Shown piece by piece: positions 16,537 through 25,940 of a stretch of 64,000 nt of DNA (position 1 is its first letter; the number at the start of each line of letters is the position of its first letter). Origin of the DNA: Clostridium sp. JN-9 (GTDB lineage: Bacteria > Bacillota > Clostridia > Clostridiales > Clostridiaceae); NCBI RefSeq assembly GCF_004103695.1, contig NZ_CP035280.1, forward strand, positions 1,054,001 through 1,118,000, written 5' to 3'. The notes under the pieces are model-generated. The model saw only the letters and a list, made by a program, of their open reading frames with translations, made no database searches and had not been told where the DNA came from. The position numbers were made by a program, and so were the translations under genes.

Positions 16537-18028
16537 TTAGAGTTTCCCCAAAATTAATATCTTGAATTAAGGTTATCCTACTAATTCTAGTACCTGAGCC
16601 ATAATTAGTTGTTGTGTAGTCTTGGTTTTGGAAACCGGTTTAATAAAATTTTTAATACCAGTATGCGTTTTCTTTAATACTGCATAAATACCATCAGCTA
16701 ATGCATAATAATTAAAATCAGGTATATCATAAATACGCTTAGATATGTTTTGAATGCATATGATTAATGCACTTTCTCCTCTTTTTTCTGAAAGTGTTGC
16801 AGCAAAACCTATAATTAAGGTTAGAAATAAATTCATAGTTCTTATTGAATTTAAACTTCTTACTCTTATATTTTCAAAATCAAACTGCTGTTTTTTAAAT
16901 CTGAAATATTCTTCTATCTTCCAACGTTTAATGTAAACCTTAATTATAGCTAAGGTTAATTTCTTATCATTAGGCTTAATATTGCTGATAAGCATCATAG
17001 GTATTTTGCCAAAGCCTCTTATTACTACAAGTGTAAGAGGCTTATCAGGTATATCTGGCAATGTTATTTGTATAAAGCTAAATTTGCATTTTTTAGCCCT
17101 ACCAGCTTTATTGGTGACTATAGTCGAAAACTTTCCTTTATACTTGTTTGCAAGTTTAAGTATATTCATAACTTTACCATTATGAATAACATTTCTATTG
17201 CCTTTTGCTCGAATAACAAAGTTTTCTTTATTATCTATAAAGTATTCATAAAACTTTCTGCTATCATAACCCCTATCAAGAGCTTTAATGCCCTTATTAT
17301 TAAAACTTTGTCTAATAAAATTTAATCCTTTAAAAGTTTCTTCATTCTCACTTACAAAGCCTTTTTCAATGTTTGAATACATTTTTGAGTACACAGATAT
17401 AGGCATACTATACTTACTTGTAAGTGCAGCAATTTCAAGACAATTATATCCATTGACATTGGTTTCACCTGTGCTGCCATCACGTACCTTGCCCATAGCT
17501 TCTAAAACTTTACTATTACGTTTTGTGATTTCAGAACCATCAACGCAAAATACTGTATTGTCATTAATGTATGGTTTTATTTCAGAAATGTAGTTGTTTA
17601 TTACAACACTTTGTTTATCAAACGTTCTAAGGTTATTAGAAAGTCTTTCAATGGTTTTCTTTAAAGAGATATCCTCTTTAAGAGCTCTTGATATGCCACT
17701 TAAAAGCACAGTCTGGCTTTCTGAAATTCCATAAATCATCTGTGCAATAAATTTATAATTAGGTCTTGATAAATTTATTGAGATTTTTTTTGAAAAAGTT
17801 AATAATTTTCTTTTTATTTGGTACGATAATTTGCTATAATTAATCATGAATAAAACATCTCCATCTGCTATTGATTTTTGTTTTGTCGCAAATTCATTAT
17901 ATCAAAACAATGGACTGTTTTATTCATTTTTTATGCAATTTTATAAATCTGTGGATAGTTTTAAATCTTAAATTTACTTATCCACAGGTTTTATTTAAAT
18001 AGTCTTTTAAAAAAAGGGGAAACTCTAA
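16537..18028. mobile_element. IS4-family insertion sequence, copy 1 (1492 bp)
   Basis: The ends are 13-bp inverted repeats TTAGAGTTTCCCC / GGGGAAACTCTAA. The flanking 9-bp direct repeat GCATTCTGA (16528-16536 and 18029-18037) is the target duplication. One transposase gene is encoded on the minus strand. A second copy of the same 1492-bp length lies at 27613-29104 with an identical transposase. The end opposite the transposase stop holds two inverted TTATCCACA-like (DnaA box) sequences at 17949-17957 and 17979-17987. Confidence 0.95.
16573..17847 (-). CDS. IS4-family DDE transposase, copy 1
   Basis: A 424-residue transposase with catalytic Asp residues in CVDGSEITKR and ALDRGYDSRKF and the C-terminal YREK signature in YIKRWKIEEYFRFKK, which contributes the Glu. 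An N-terminal helical region precedes the catalytic domain. Identical in sequence to the copy at 27.6 kb, which suggests both are young and potentially active. It reads opposite to the ABC gene it interrupts. Confidence 0.95.
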   Translation of the reverse strand: MINYSKLSYQIKRKLLTFSKKISINLSRPNYKFIAQMIYGISESQTVLLSGISRALKEDISLKKTIERLSNNLRTFDKQSVVINNYISEIKPYINDNTVFCVDGSEITKRNSKVLEAMGKVRDGSTGETNVNGYNCLEIAALTSKYSMPISVYSKMYSNIEKGFVSENEETFKGLNFIRQSFNNKGIKALDRGYDSRKFYEYFIDNKENFVIRAKGNRNVIHNGKVMNILKLANKYKGKFSTIVTNKAGRAKKCKFSFIQITLPDIPDKPLTLVVIRGFGKIPMMLISNIKPNDKKLTLAIIKVYIKRWKIEEYFRFKKQQFDFENIRVRSLNSIRTMNLFLTLIIGFAATLSEKRGESALIICIQNISKRIYDIPDFNYYALADGIYAVLKKTHTGIKNFIKPVSKTKTTQQLIMAQVLELVG

Positions 18029-19644
18029 GCATTCTGATTATTGCTATAATCACTTTTAATGTAATATTGAATGTTTCATCTTCTATAGTAAAGTTTAGAA
18101 AAATTAATTATAGGGTCAGATATTTGGATTTAATAAAAAATAAAATATTGGATACAGATTTTGAAAATATAGACTGCAAAGCTGGCCAGGAAAAAAGGGA
18201 AAAGGCAGATATGGCTGTATCCTCTAATTCATCTGCCACTGAAGCAATAATAGTTTTAGGGGTAGAATTATCCTCAAATATAATAGGATTTATACTATAT
18301 TCAGGTATAATATCCACAATTCATCCAGCAGTAGTAGTATTTATGATCTTATCATCAGTAATAAATTATTTTACAGGAAGGTATATTAGCAATTATGAAT
18401 ATGAAAATAAGGATAATTTAGCTCCTATAGAAAGAAAACTAAAATATATTATAGATAAAACCGGAGACTTCAGCAGTAATAAGGATATCAGGCTTTATCA
18501 TATGTATCCATGGTTTAAAGAAATGTTTAATATTTTTAAAAGAAAAGGCATATATTTTCAGAAAAAAAACATATATCACAGATACTTTGCTAACTTCATT
18601 GATGGGCTTCTCATTTTGCTTAGAGATGGCATAATATACGGTTTTCTTATATATTCAGTTATATATAAAAATATGTCTATAGGTAATTTCGTGCTGTATT
18701 TTGGTGCAGTGGCAGGCTTTTCCACCTGGCTGTCTGGAATTGTAAAAAATTTAAACTCATTGAATTCCATGAGCCTTGATATATGCGATTTAAGAGAATT
18801 CCTGGATATGAAAGATAATATGAATAGAGGAAAAGGAGTAAAGCTTCCGAATTCCTATGAGCTGCCATGTAATATAGAATTAAAAAATCTGTATTATAGA
18901 TATGATGGTGCTGAGGAATATACAATTAAAAATATAAATATTAACATAAAAAAAGGAGAAAAAATAGCATTAGTAGGTGTTAACGGCGCAGGAAAATCTA
19001 CATTGGTAAAGCTTATCTGCGGATTATATACTCCCTCAAAAGGTGAAATATATATAAATGGAAAAATCAGCAGCAGTTATAACAGAGATGAATATTACAC
19101 TTTATTCTCAGTGGTATTTCAAGATATTCATTTGCTGCCAGTTTCTATAGAGAAAAATATTGCATTACAGCCAAAAGAGAATATCCATAAAGATAAAATG
19201 ATTAGAGTTCTTAATATGTCAGGATTCATGAAAAAGATACAATCTTTGCCTCAGGGTATGGAAACACCATTAATTAAATCTATGAATGAAGGCGCAGCAG
19301 AACTGTCAGGAGGAGAGACACAGAAACTAATACTTGCAAGAGCATTATATAAAGATGCTCCAATTATAATATTAGATGAACCCACAGCGGCATTAGATCC
19401 CATAGCTGAAAATGAATTATATGAGAAATACAATGAATTGACAAAAGATCATACCTCTATATTTATATCTCACAGGCTATCATCCACCAGATTTTGTGAC
19501 AGAATACTATTTATTGAAAATGGACAGATAATTGAACAGGGAGATCACCAAAGTCTCATGAAGCTGAATGGTAAATACAAGGAAATGTATGATATGCAAA
19601 GCTACTATTATAAGGACAAAGTTGGAGGTGAGAAATATGCCTAA
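18029..19644 (+). pseudogene. ABC exporter subunit 1, 3' part (permease and ATPase domains)
   Basis: Continuation of the exporter split by the insertion sequence. It carries membrane helices 2-6 and a complete ATPase domain: Walker A VGVNGAGKST, signature LSGGETQK, Walker B IIILDEPTAALDP and switch His ISHRLSS. An internal ATG could give a truncated product beginning FNVILNVSS, but that would lack the first helix. The stop codon overlaps the start of the next exporter gene, so the two subunits were co-translated and probably formed a heterodimer under control of the upstream LytTR pair. Confidence 0.85.
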
Positions 19645-21499
19645 AGTTAATTCAAAGAATAATATAAAGATTTTACAATGCGGGCTGAAGGAAACATTCA
19701 AATTGCAGAAATGGGTTTTACCAGTTACTATAATTGATGCTGTTTTTAAATCCATAGCTCCATTTATAAATATATATATGTCCGCCAGAATTATTGATGA
19801 ATTAATAGGAACTAAGGATGTAAAAAGGCTTATGTTTTTAGTGATAATTACAATTGTACTTAATTTGGCAGTTCATCTTATTTCAACAGCATTAGATCAT
19901 TTAAAAACTATTTTAATGAGTAACCTGGATAAGAATATTGATATGAGACTAAATGAAAAGATAATAAATATGGACTATGAATATGTAGAAAGCTCTGAAG
20001 TTCACAGCCTTCAAACAAAGATAGCTGAGGCTGAAAATACCAATGGAGGAGGGATATATGCTCTCATAATTCAAATGGGAAATTTGGCAAAAGGTTTTGT
20101 TACAGCAATCACATCTATATTATTAGTAATAGGTTTGTTTAAGTCCAATATGTCAGCAGGTGCTTATTCATCATTTATAAATTCCAGACTTTTTTCATTT
20201 GGATTCTTAATTTTAATTTTGATATGCACCATTGTTAATTTGAATTTAAAAACAACACAGGATAAAAAAATTTTTCAAAGTTTTAGTAAAGTCATGGATT
20301 TAAATAGATTTTTTAGATTCTATTATAACGATATTTTGGATTATAACAAAGGTAAGGAAATAAGATTATGTAATCAAAAGGAAATAATAAATCAGGAAAC
20401 AAAAGCATTTAATGATAAGTCAGAAAAGTTATTTAATGATTTAGCCGGCATTGATGCAAAATATTATGCAACTGAATCATTTATAACATCATTGCTTAGC
20501 GGAGCTGTTTACATTTTTGTAGGACTAAAGGCTATTATAGGTGCTATAACTATAGGCAGTATAGCTCAATATGCTGGAAGTATAAATCAATTTATGAATG
20601 GCAGCAAAGAATTTTTAACTTCCATTAACAGTATTATAAATAATAATCAGTATTTGCAATTGTACTTAGATTTTTTAAATATAGGCAGTAAAAAGCACAA
20701 AGGTACAATACCAGTTGAGAAAAGAAATGATGATGAGTATGAAATTGAGTTTAAAAATGTATCCTTTAAATATCCGGGAACAAATGCATATGTTCTAAAA
20801 AATGTATCTATAAAATTAAACATTGAAGAACACCTGGCAATAGTTGGAATGAATGGATCAGGAAAGACCACTTTTATTAAGCTTCTATGCAGATTATATG
20901 ATCCAACAGAAGGTGAAATACTCCTAAATGGTATAAATATAAAAAAATACGATTATGATGAATATATGAATTTATTCTCTATAGTATTTCAGGACTTTAA
21001 GCTGTTTTCATTTTCTCTTGGGCAGAATGTGGCAACGTCTGTGAATTATGATGAAGACCGGGTACAGGCTGCTTTAAATAAGGCTGGTTTAGAAAATAGG
21101 CTAGATATTATGCCAAAAGGAATTCAAACACTATTATATAAAGATTTTGATGAGGACGGTGTGGAGATATCAGGAGGTGAAGCGCAGAAGATAGCACTGG
21201 CCAGAGCATTATACCGAAGTGCGCCCATAATAATACTGGATGAACCAACAGCTGCTTTATATCCTATATCCGAATTTGAGATTTATTCAAGGTTTAACGA
21301 AATAGCAGGGGCAAAAACTGCCTTTTATATATCCCACAGGCTTTCATCCTGCAGATTTTGTGATGAGATAGCCGTATTTCATGAAGGCAGGATAATTCAA
21401 AAGGGAAATCATGATGAATTACTGAGAGATAAGAATGGAAAATATTATGAACTATGGTACTCACAGGCCAAATACTACAACGGAGAAGTGAGTGCATAA
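19637..21499 (+). CDS. ABC exporter subunit 2 (ATP-binding/permease, D-loop variant)
   Basis: About 620 residues: six membrane helices (about 25-330) followed by an ATPase domain with Walker A VGMNGSGKTT, signature ISGGEAQK, Walker B IIILDEPTAAL and switch His ISHRLSS. The D-loop reads ALYPISE instead of ALDPISE, so the conserved Asp is Tyr at about residue 542. The partner has the normal ALDPIAE. The ATG chosen lies after GGAGGTGAG and overlaps the previous stop. The substrate is unknown; linkage to an AgrC-like kinase hints at peptide export or defence. With its partner interrupted it may be orphaned. Confidence 0.88.
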   Translation: MPKVNSKNNIKILQCGLKETFKLQKWVLPVTIIDAVFKSIAPFINIYMSARIIDELIGTKDVKRLMFLVIITIVLNLAVHLISTALDHLKTILMSNLDKNIDMRLNEKIINMDYEYVESSEVHSLQTKIAEAENTNGGGIYALIIQMGNLAKGFVTAITSILLVIGLFKSNMSAGAYSSFINSRLFSFGFLILILICTIVNLNLKTTQDKKIFQSFSKVMDLNRFFRFYYNDILDYNKGKEIRLCNQKEIINQETKAFNDKSEKLFNDLAGIDAKYYATESFITSLLSGAVYIFVGLKAIIGAITIGSIAQYAGSINQFMNGSKEFLTSINSIINNNQYLQLYLDFLNIGSKKHKGTIPVEKRNDDEYEIEFKNVSFKYPGTNAYVLKNVSIKLNIEEHLAIVGMNGSGKTTFIKLLCRLYDPTEGEILLNGINIKKYDYDEYMNLFSIVFQDFKLFSFSLGQNVATSVNYDEDRVQAALNKAGLENRLDIMPKGIQTLLYKDFDEDGVEISGGEAQKIALARALYRSAPIIILDEPTAALYPISEFEIYSRFNEIAGAKTAFYISHRLSSCRFCDEIAVFHEGRIIQKGNHDELLRDKNGKYYELWYSQAKYYNGEVSA

Positions 21500-21508
21500 C
21501 AAAGTAAA

Positions 21509-21554
21509 GATTAATGAAAGTTTTTTGGTTTAATCTGAAAAACTTTTATTAATC
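21509..21554 (+). other. Long imperfect inverted repeat after the exporter genes
   Basis: GATTAATGAAAGTTTTT pairs with AAAAACTTTTATTAATC (17 bp, one wobble) around a 12-base loop. No T-run follows, so it may end transcription weakly or stabilise the mRNA 3' end. Confidence 0.5.
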
Positions 21555-21608
21555 GTTAAAAACATCTATAACAGTATAATATATAAAAAATATTTTAGAG
21601 CTTTTTTT

Positions 21609-22112
21609 TTAATCATTTCTGACCTTTCCCTTATGAAACCTTGCTAGATAAATTCCTGTAATTATTTGTAATAAGATAATAAAAATAGAGATTATATTTG
21701 ATATCACAATATATTTAGCTGGTGAATTTGTCATGTTTCCTGTAACCAGCTGTGATGTCTGAATTGATAATTTTGAACTGCTTATATAAGCAGGAAGTAA
21801 AGAAGATAAATTAATCAATCCTTCTATGGCAATCAACGTGCCCGAAATTAAACATATTTTATTATTTTTTATAATATAATCATTAAAATCTATATTCATC
21901 TTTTTTAAATATGAATTTAATAAAATAATAATTGCTGCAACAACAATGATCCAAAGAGCATTTTTCTGAAAAAATAAGTTTAATGTGCTTATAAATCCAC
22001 CCTGCGGTATGATAAACAGAGTCAGCCTATTAAGAAGCGAAAATAAGCTTGTGAAAATAGTGTACAGTAAAGCAATTCCTATAGCGGTGGTATAACCTTC
22101 ATGTGTTTCCAT
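21609..22112 (-). CDS. Integral membrane protein, unknown function
   Basis: About 167 residues with four predicted membrane helices (near 10-32, 45-65, 80-100 and 130-160). No family recognised. The ATG chosen is seven bases after GGAGGG. The IS66 element ends only 30 bp upstream of this start codon, so the native promoter has been moved about 1.75 kb away. Expression now depends on read-through from, or a promoter in, the element; the element's own terminator faces this gene. It may be silent. Confidence 0.65.
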   Translation of the reverse strand: METHEGYTTAIGIALLYTIFTSLFSLLNRLTLFIIPQGGFISTLNLFFQKNALWIIVVAAIIILLNSYLKKMNIDFNDYIIKNNKICLISGTLIAIEGLINLSSLLPAYISSSKLSIQTSQLVTGNMTNSPAKYIVISNIISIFIILLQIITGIYLARFHKGKVRND

Positions 22113-22171
22113 TAGATATCCCTCCACATTTTATAAATTAATGTAACTATTCAGCTACCCTAAAAAGTATA

Positions 22172-22219
22172 TAAAAAAGCACCTTACTTTCAAATTCTTA
22201 TGCATCTGACAGTAAGGTG
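22172..22219 (-). terminator. Terminator of the IS66 transposase gene
   Basis: On the minus strand CACCTTACT pairs with AGTAAGGTG, followed by C and six Ts. It lies inside the element downstream of the transposase stop. Confidence 0.8.
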
Positions 22220-22278
22220 TTAATATTAATTTTAGGTTCACCAAAAAGAGGTACTTCGTTCCTTTTTAAGCGAAGCTT

Positions 22279-23751
22279 TTACGTCAAAGTTGGATCAAAT
22301 TGATTCACTGTAAATGTTGATTTTATGCAATCCAAGGCATTTTTGCCTTGTTTTCTTACAGTAGATACATATCCACGGATTCTAGTAAAAGCGTTAGCTC
22401 CAGCAGAACTTCTAAAGGTGCCTGAAATCTTTTGCTTAACTTTAGCCATACGTAAATCACGTTCTGCTAAGTTATTATCAAAAGGTATATCAAAGTCATA
22501 CATGAAAGCAAGTATTTGTTCCTTATAGCCATTTAATCTATTGAGTAAATTAAGACTGGCACTTTTCTTTACCTTCTTTTTAGAATATAATTCAATGTTT
22601 TTAGCATAGTCTTCATCAATGCCAGCTTTAAGTATTTTATCATACTTAGATTCAAAATCCTGAATTTTATCTAAAGGTAAAGCATTTTGTTTGTTATTAG
22701 CTAAATCTACTTCTTTTTTTATATCTAACAATAGATTTTTCATTGGCTTTGCCCAATTTTGACCTTGTAATTCAGTTATACCATTCAATTCTCTTAATAT
22801 ATGAGCATTACATAGAGCATGATTGCAGTTAGTATACTTAAAATAAGTTTTAAAACCATCATGGACTGCCGTCCCAGTAAAGTTTGGAAGTATTGTAATA
22901 TCATCAATAGCCTTTTTACCACGCTTTTCATGGCATTCATAATATGTAAGATTTTCATTAGAAGCAACATGAAGCCACTGGCGTTTTTTATCTATATAAA
23001 TACCAGTTTCATCAAAATGAACTGCTCCTGTAGATGAGGTAAGGCTATTTCTAATCCTATTTGTTATAGCTTGTAAATTATCATGACAGTCTTGATTGAA
23101 GGTTACCATACTACCTTGACTTAAATGATGGTTAAATAAATCCTCAATGAGTTCAACAGCACGTTTATACGGAATCAATTGATATTGAGTTAAGTAAACA
23201 GCTATCGCTTTCAGGCGTTCTCCATATTGAACTGTATTCTTTATTTCTTCTGGAAAAGCAGCTGTATTTTTACTTTTACAATGAGGACATATTTTAACTT
23301 CTGCTCTATGCTCTACAATTTTAACTCTTACATCTGGTATATCTATAATTTGACGAACAATATATCTTTCAGGAGGTACATCCTTTAGAGATGCTCCACA
23401 TTCAGTGCAATGTTCTACATTGTGAATTTTAATTTCATCAGGAGTATCATGTAAACACAATGTTATTCCTTCATGACCTTCTTGACCGCCAGGTTTTTTA
23501 CCTGATTTTGTTCTTAAACTTTTAGTCTTTTTTTTAAAGCCATCTGACGATGGAGGTTTACTGCTATTACTACTGTTTTTGTTGACTTGGCTTTCTAATA
23601 ATTTTACACGCTCGTTTAGAGCCTTATTCTCTTTAGAAAGTGTTTCTACTTGAGATTGTAGTTCTTTAATTTGATTTGATAATTCTTTAATAACACCTAT
23701 AATTTGAGATACACCTTGATTGTAAATCTCGATGATTTGGCTTTCACTCAC
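22279..23751 (-). CDS. tnpC: IS66-family transposase (TnpC)
   Basis: A 490-residue protein. The N-terminal coiled coil/leucine zipper (about residues 10-60) is followed by the SSKPPSSDG motif, then a zinc-finger region with CTECGASL and CPHCKSKN. The DDE domain contains AVHFDETGIYIDKKRQWLHV and GTAVHDGFKTYFKY, and the C-terminal NNLAERDLRMAKVKQKISG supplies the Glu. It appears intact. The start is GTG just after AAGGTGG. Confidence 0.93.
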   Translation of the reverse strand: MSESQIIEIYNQGVSQIIGVIKELSNQIKELQSQVETLSKENKALNERVKLLESQVNKNSSNSSKPPSSDGFKKKTKSLRTKSGKKPGGQEGHEGITLCLHDTPDEIKIHNVEHCTECGASLKDVPPERYIVRQIIDIPDVRVKIVEHRAEVKICPHCKSKNTAAFPEEIKNTVQYGERLKAIAVYLTQYQLIPYKRAVELIEDLFNHHLSQGSMVTFNQDCHDNLQAITNRIRNSLTSSTGAVHFDETGIYIDKKRQWLHVASNENLTYYECHEKRGKKAIDDITILPNFTGTAVHDGFKTYFKYTNCNHALCNAHILRELNGITELQGQNWAKPMKNLLLDIKKEVDLANNKQNALPLDKIQDFESKYDKILKAGIDEDYAKNIELYSKKKVKKSASLNLLNRLNGYKEQILAFMYDFDIPFDNNLAERDLRMAKVKQKISGTFRSSAGANAFTRIRGYVSTVRKQGKNALDCIKSTFTVNQFDPTLT

Positions 23752-23967
23752 GATGTGTTACCACCTTATCATTAGTTTTTGCAAGACAGGCTTTATGATA
23801 CCAAAAAATAATGATAAATGGAAGGCTTTTTTTTAATAAATTAATAATAACAGTAAATTTAAATTATTTTAATAGCTGAATAGTTACAAATTAATATGTT
23901 TATACTTATAATACCATAAATGGATGTGCATGTAATACAAGTTTCTTAATATTTGTGATTGCTAACT

Positions 23968-24068
23968 ATATAATTTGATTTAGTAAATCACTTTTTACCA
24001 AGCAAAAATCCCGATGCTTCTACGGTTTTTTGAGAAACTCAAATAGCAGATTTAATTTACATCTATAT
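23968..24068 (+). repeat. 103-bp hairpin element, copy B (diverged)
   Basis: It begins with the same ATATAATTT and keeps AGTAAATCAC, the central GATGCTTCTAC and TTTTTTGAGAA segments, but has diverged in the arms, so the long stem is weakened. It lies outside the IS66 element, between it and the next gene. An old copy compared with those at 3441 and 27082. Confidence 0.75.
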
Positions 24069-24146
24069 TGTTCACAATTATCAGCATAAGTTATTCAAAA
24101 TCTCACAAAATATTATAAGATACAAACAATTGTGAGGTGATATATA

Positions 24147-24647
24147 ATGATAAAGAAAAAATTTTTCATTAAGCCTAAAAGAAAGTGGTTATATTGCTGT
24201 GCTGTAGCTATTGTATTAATGTTAACGTTTGAAGGATTGTTACCTTTTAAAAACGGTATGACTTATGCAGCAGCAGAATTACCAGTATCAAATGAAATTT
24301 TCCTAGGTAAACCTGAAGTTGCAGTACCAGTTGACTTACAGGCAGAGAGAAATGATCAAAAAAGTGTTGATGCTGGGCATTCGCCATGGAAGCTTGATCC
24401 CGTATTTGTATCTCAAGTGTTTATAAGTCTGAAGATTTCACCAAAAGGAATTAAAGGAGACTACCCTATAAAATATGAGGATCTAAAGGTTATAAAAAAC
24501 ACGTCAACAGAGGCAGTAGTAGAGGCATCAGGTAAAGGGACTCCCATCAGAAGGGTTTATTTAAAGAAACTTATAAGAAAAGATGCTAAAGGTATTTGGA
24601 CTGTAATTGGTTATGACCCTGTAAAAGGCGTTAAAAAGATCAACTGA
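24147..24647 (+). CDS. Exported or membrane-anchored protein, unknown function
   Basis: A 166-residue protein. The positively charged start (MIKKKFFIKPKRK) and hydrophobic helix (WLYCCAVAIVLMLTFEGLL) are followed by TYAAAEL, a plausible signal-peptidase site near residue 45. The mature part has no Cys and contains a beta-rich region (KYEDLKVIKNTSTEAVVEASG, VYLKKLIRKDAKGIWTVIGYDP) resembling small secreted domains in clostridia. No family assigned. TTGTGAGGTGATAT precedes ATG. Single gene. Confidence 0.65.
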   Translation: MIKKKFFIKPKRKWLYCCAVAIVLMLTFEGLLPFKNGMTYAAAELPVSNEIFLGKPEVAVPVDLQAERNDQKSVDAGHSPWKLDPVFVSQVFISLKISPKGIKGDYPIKYEDLKVIKNTSTEAVVEASGKGTPIRRVYLKKLIRKDAKGIWTVIGYDPVKGVKKIN

Positions 24648-24807
24648 CAGAAGGTGCAGGGCGGATATGTAAATATTTGTGAAGAATATTCTGCAAAATG
24701 TATCGCTGCAGTCTTATGAATTGGAAGATACTTCCCCTTACCTTAAAATATATGATATAATACCGTTAATCAACTGAGAAATAAATATAAGTTAGGTGGA
24801 GTGCAAA

Positions 24808-25020
24808 ATGGAAAAGAAACAGTATATATGCCCAAAGTGCGGCAATAATGAATATGAATCAGATCAATTTCAGGCAACAGGAGGAAATTTTGCAAAGTTA
24901 TTTGATGTCCAAAATAAAAAATTTATTACTATTACTTGTAAAAGATGTGGATATACAGAATTGTATAAGGCACAGTCTTCAGCTGGGTGGAATGTTTTAG
25001 ATTTTCTTATAGGTAATTAG
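24808..25020 (+). CDS. Small zinc-ribbon protein
   Basis: About 70 residues with two CxxC knuckles, ICPKCGNN and ITCKRCGYTE, which should bind one zinc ion. The intervening segment carries QATGGNFAKLFDVQNKKF, and the end WNVLDFLIGN is conserved-looking. This is the common clostridial 'zinc ribbon domain-containing' family of unknown function, often annotated as a nucleic-acid-binding protein. The ATG chosen follows AGGTGGAG; a GTG four codons earlier overlaps that site. A strong terminator follows. Confidence 0.78.
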   Translation: MEKKQYICPKCGNNEYESDQFQATGGNFAKLFDVQNKKFITITCKRCGYTELYKAQSSAGWNVLDFLIGN

Positions 25021-25025
25021 CCCAC

Positions 25026-25064
25026 ACTCAAAGAATTTTATGATGCAAAATTCTTTGAGTTAAA
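25026..25064 (+). terminator. Terminator after the zinc-ribbon gene
   Basis: ACTCAAAGAATTTT pairs perfectly (14 bp) with AAAATTCTTTGAGT around a seven-base loop. The downstream sequence to about 25215 is pyrimidine/A-rich filler with CTCTTAACTC runs and no gene. Confidence 0.75.
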
Positions 25065-25279
25065 AGTTGTAAGTGGGAAGTTCATAGTTATGGATGATTT
25101 TTCTCCGTTACACTGCGAAAAATCTCTAACTTATATAAATTAGTTTTGTGACGTAAGGGGGAAAATTCACCTTCACTCTCAGCTCTTAACTCTTAAATTT
25201 TCTCTCCTAACTAAAGAAATTGTATTTCAATTAATTACCAACAGTATTAATGTATGATAAATAAATAGGGGGGATAATC

Positions 25280-25741
25280 ATGGATTTGAGATTGAAATTT
25301 AATGAAGATGCAGAAAATTACGATAAGTGGAGGCCGACCTATGTGCCTGAGCTGTTTGATGAAATCATTTCATATTCGGGTATAGATGAAACTAAAAAAA
25401 CTCTTGAGATAGGCATTGGTACTGGACAGGCAACTTTACCCTTTCTTCAGGCAAAATGCAAGGTTACTGCCATTGAACTCATTAAAAAGGATTGCAAAAA
25501 AATAGAAAATACTATAAAAAGTTATGGATTTAAAAACTGTTATTCAAAATTGTTCTTTCAAACCCGAATTTTTACAGCAGATGGTTACATTTCTTTGCTG
25601 AATACATATTCTGACCATAGGGCCATGCCAATAAAGGCTAAAACTGCATTGGAGAATGGAATTGCAGATGCAATAAATAGTTTTGGGGGAATACTTCATG
25701 TTTATGACACTATGGATTTATATTTAGCACAAAAACCATAG
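25280..25741 (+). pseudogene. Class I SAM methyltransferase with internal deletion
   Basis: The start matches clostridial methyltransferases of about 250 residues: KFNEDAENYDKWRPTYVPEL and motif I LEIGIGTGQATLPFL. The end (IFTADGYISLLNTYSDHRAM to YLAQKP) matches their C-terminus. Between them, after VTAIEL at about residue 67, the whole middle of the Rossmann fold (roughly 100 residues, with motifs II-III) is missing in frame. The product would not fold as an active methyltransferase. Start ATG follows GGGGGGATAATC. Confidence 0.75.
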
Positions 25742-25742
25742 T

Positions 25743-25940
25743 AAAGAAATATTTCTTCTTGTTGAAAAAGAAAAATTTAATATGAATAGTGCCTATAAAT
25801 TTGCTGATTTGGAGAAAATTGACGGTATAATTACGGATGATATCAAAGATAATCTGAAAGGATTAACTGTTAATCTAATATTGTTAAATATCCCTTTAAT
25901 GAATTACATAATGAGTATTTTATGGGGGGGAGTTTTTTGA
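25743..25940 (+). pseudogene. Remnant of a DeoR-family regulator C-terminus
   Basis: An open stretch without a start codon reads KEIFLLVEKEKFNMNSAYKF then ADLEKIDGIITDDI. This matches the end of the sugar-phosphate-binding domain of DeoR-type regulators (LLADSSKFG...ADLSEIDYIITD). The N-terminal helix-turn-helix part is gone. It lies directly behind the deleted methyltransferase. Confidence 0.55.

Larger units (their letters stand above)
22143..23887. mobile_element. IS66-family insertion sequence (1745 bp)
   Basis: Perfect 15-bp terminal inverted repeats GTAACTATTCAGCTA / TAGCTGAATAGTTAC start with the GTAA typical of IS66. The element is flanked by the 8-bp direct repeat AAATTAAT (22135-22142 and 23888-23895), the target duplication size of this family. 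Only the large transposase gene is present, without tnpA/tnpB, as in the single-gene IS66 subgroup. Confidence 0.95.

Noticed and set aside
16754-17593. Several open frames opposite the IS4-family transposase
   Set aside because: They are antisense to a clear transposase, recur identically in copy 2, and encode no recognisable proteins.
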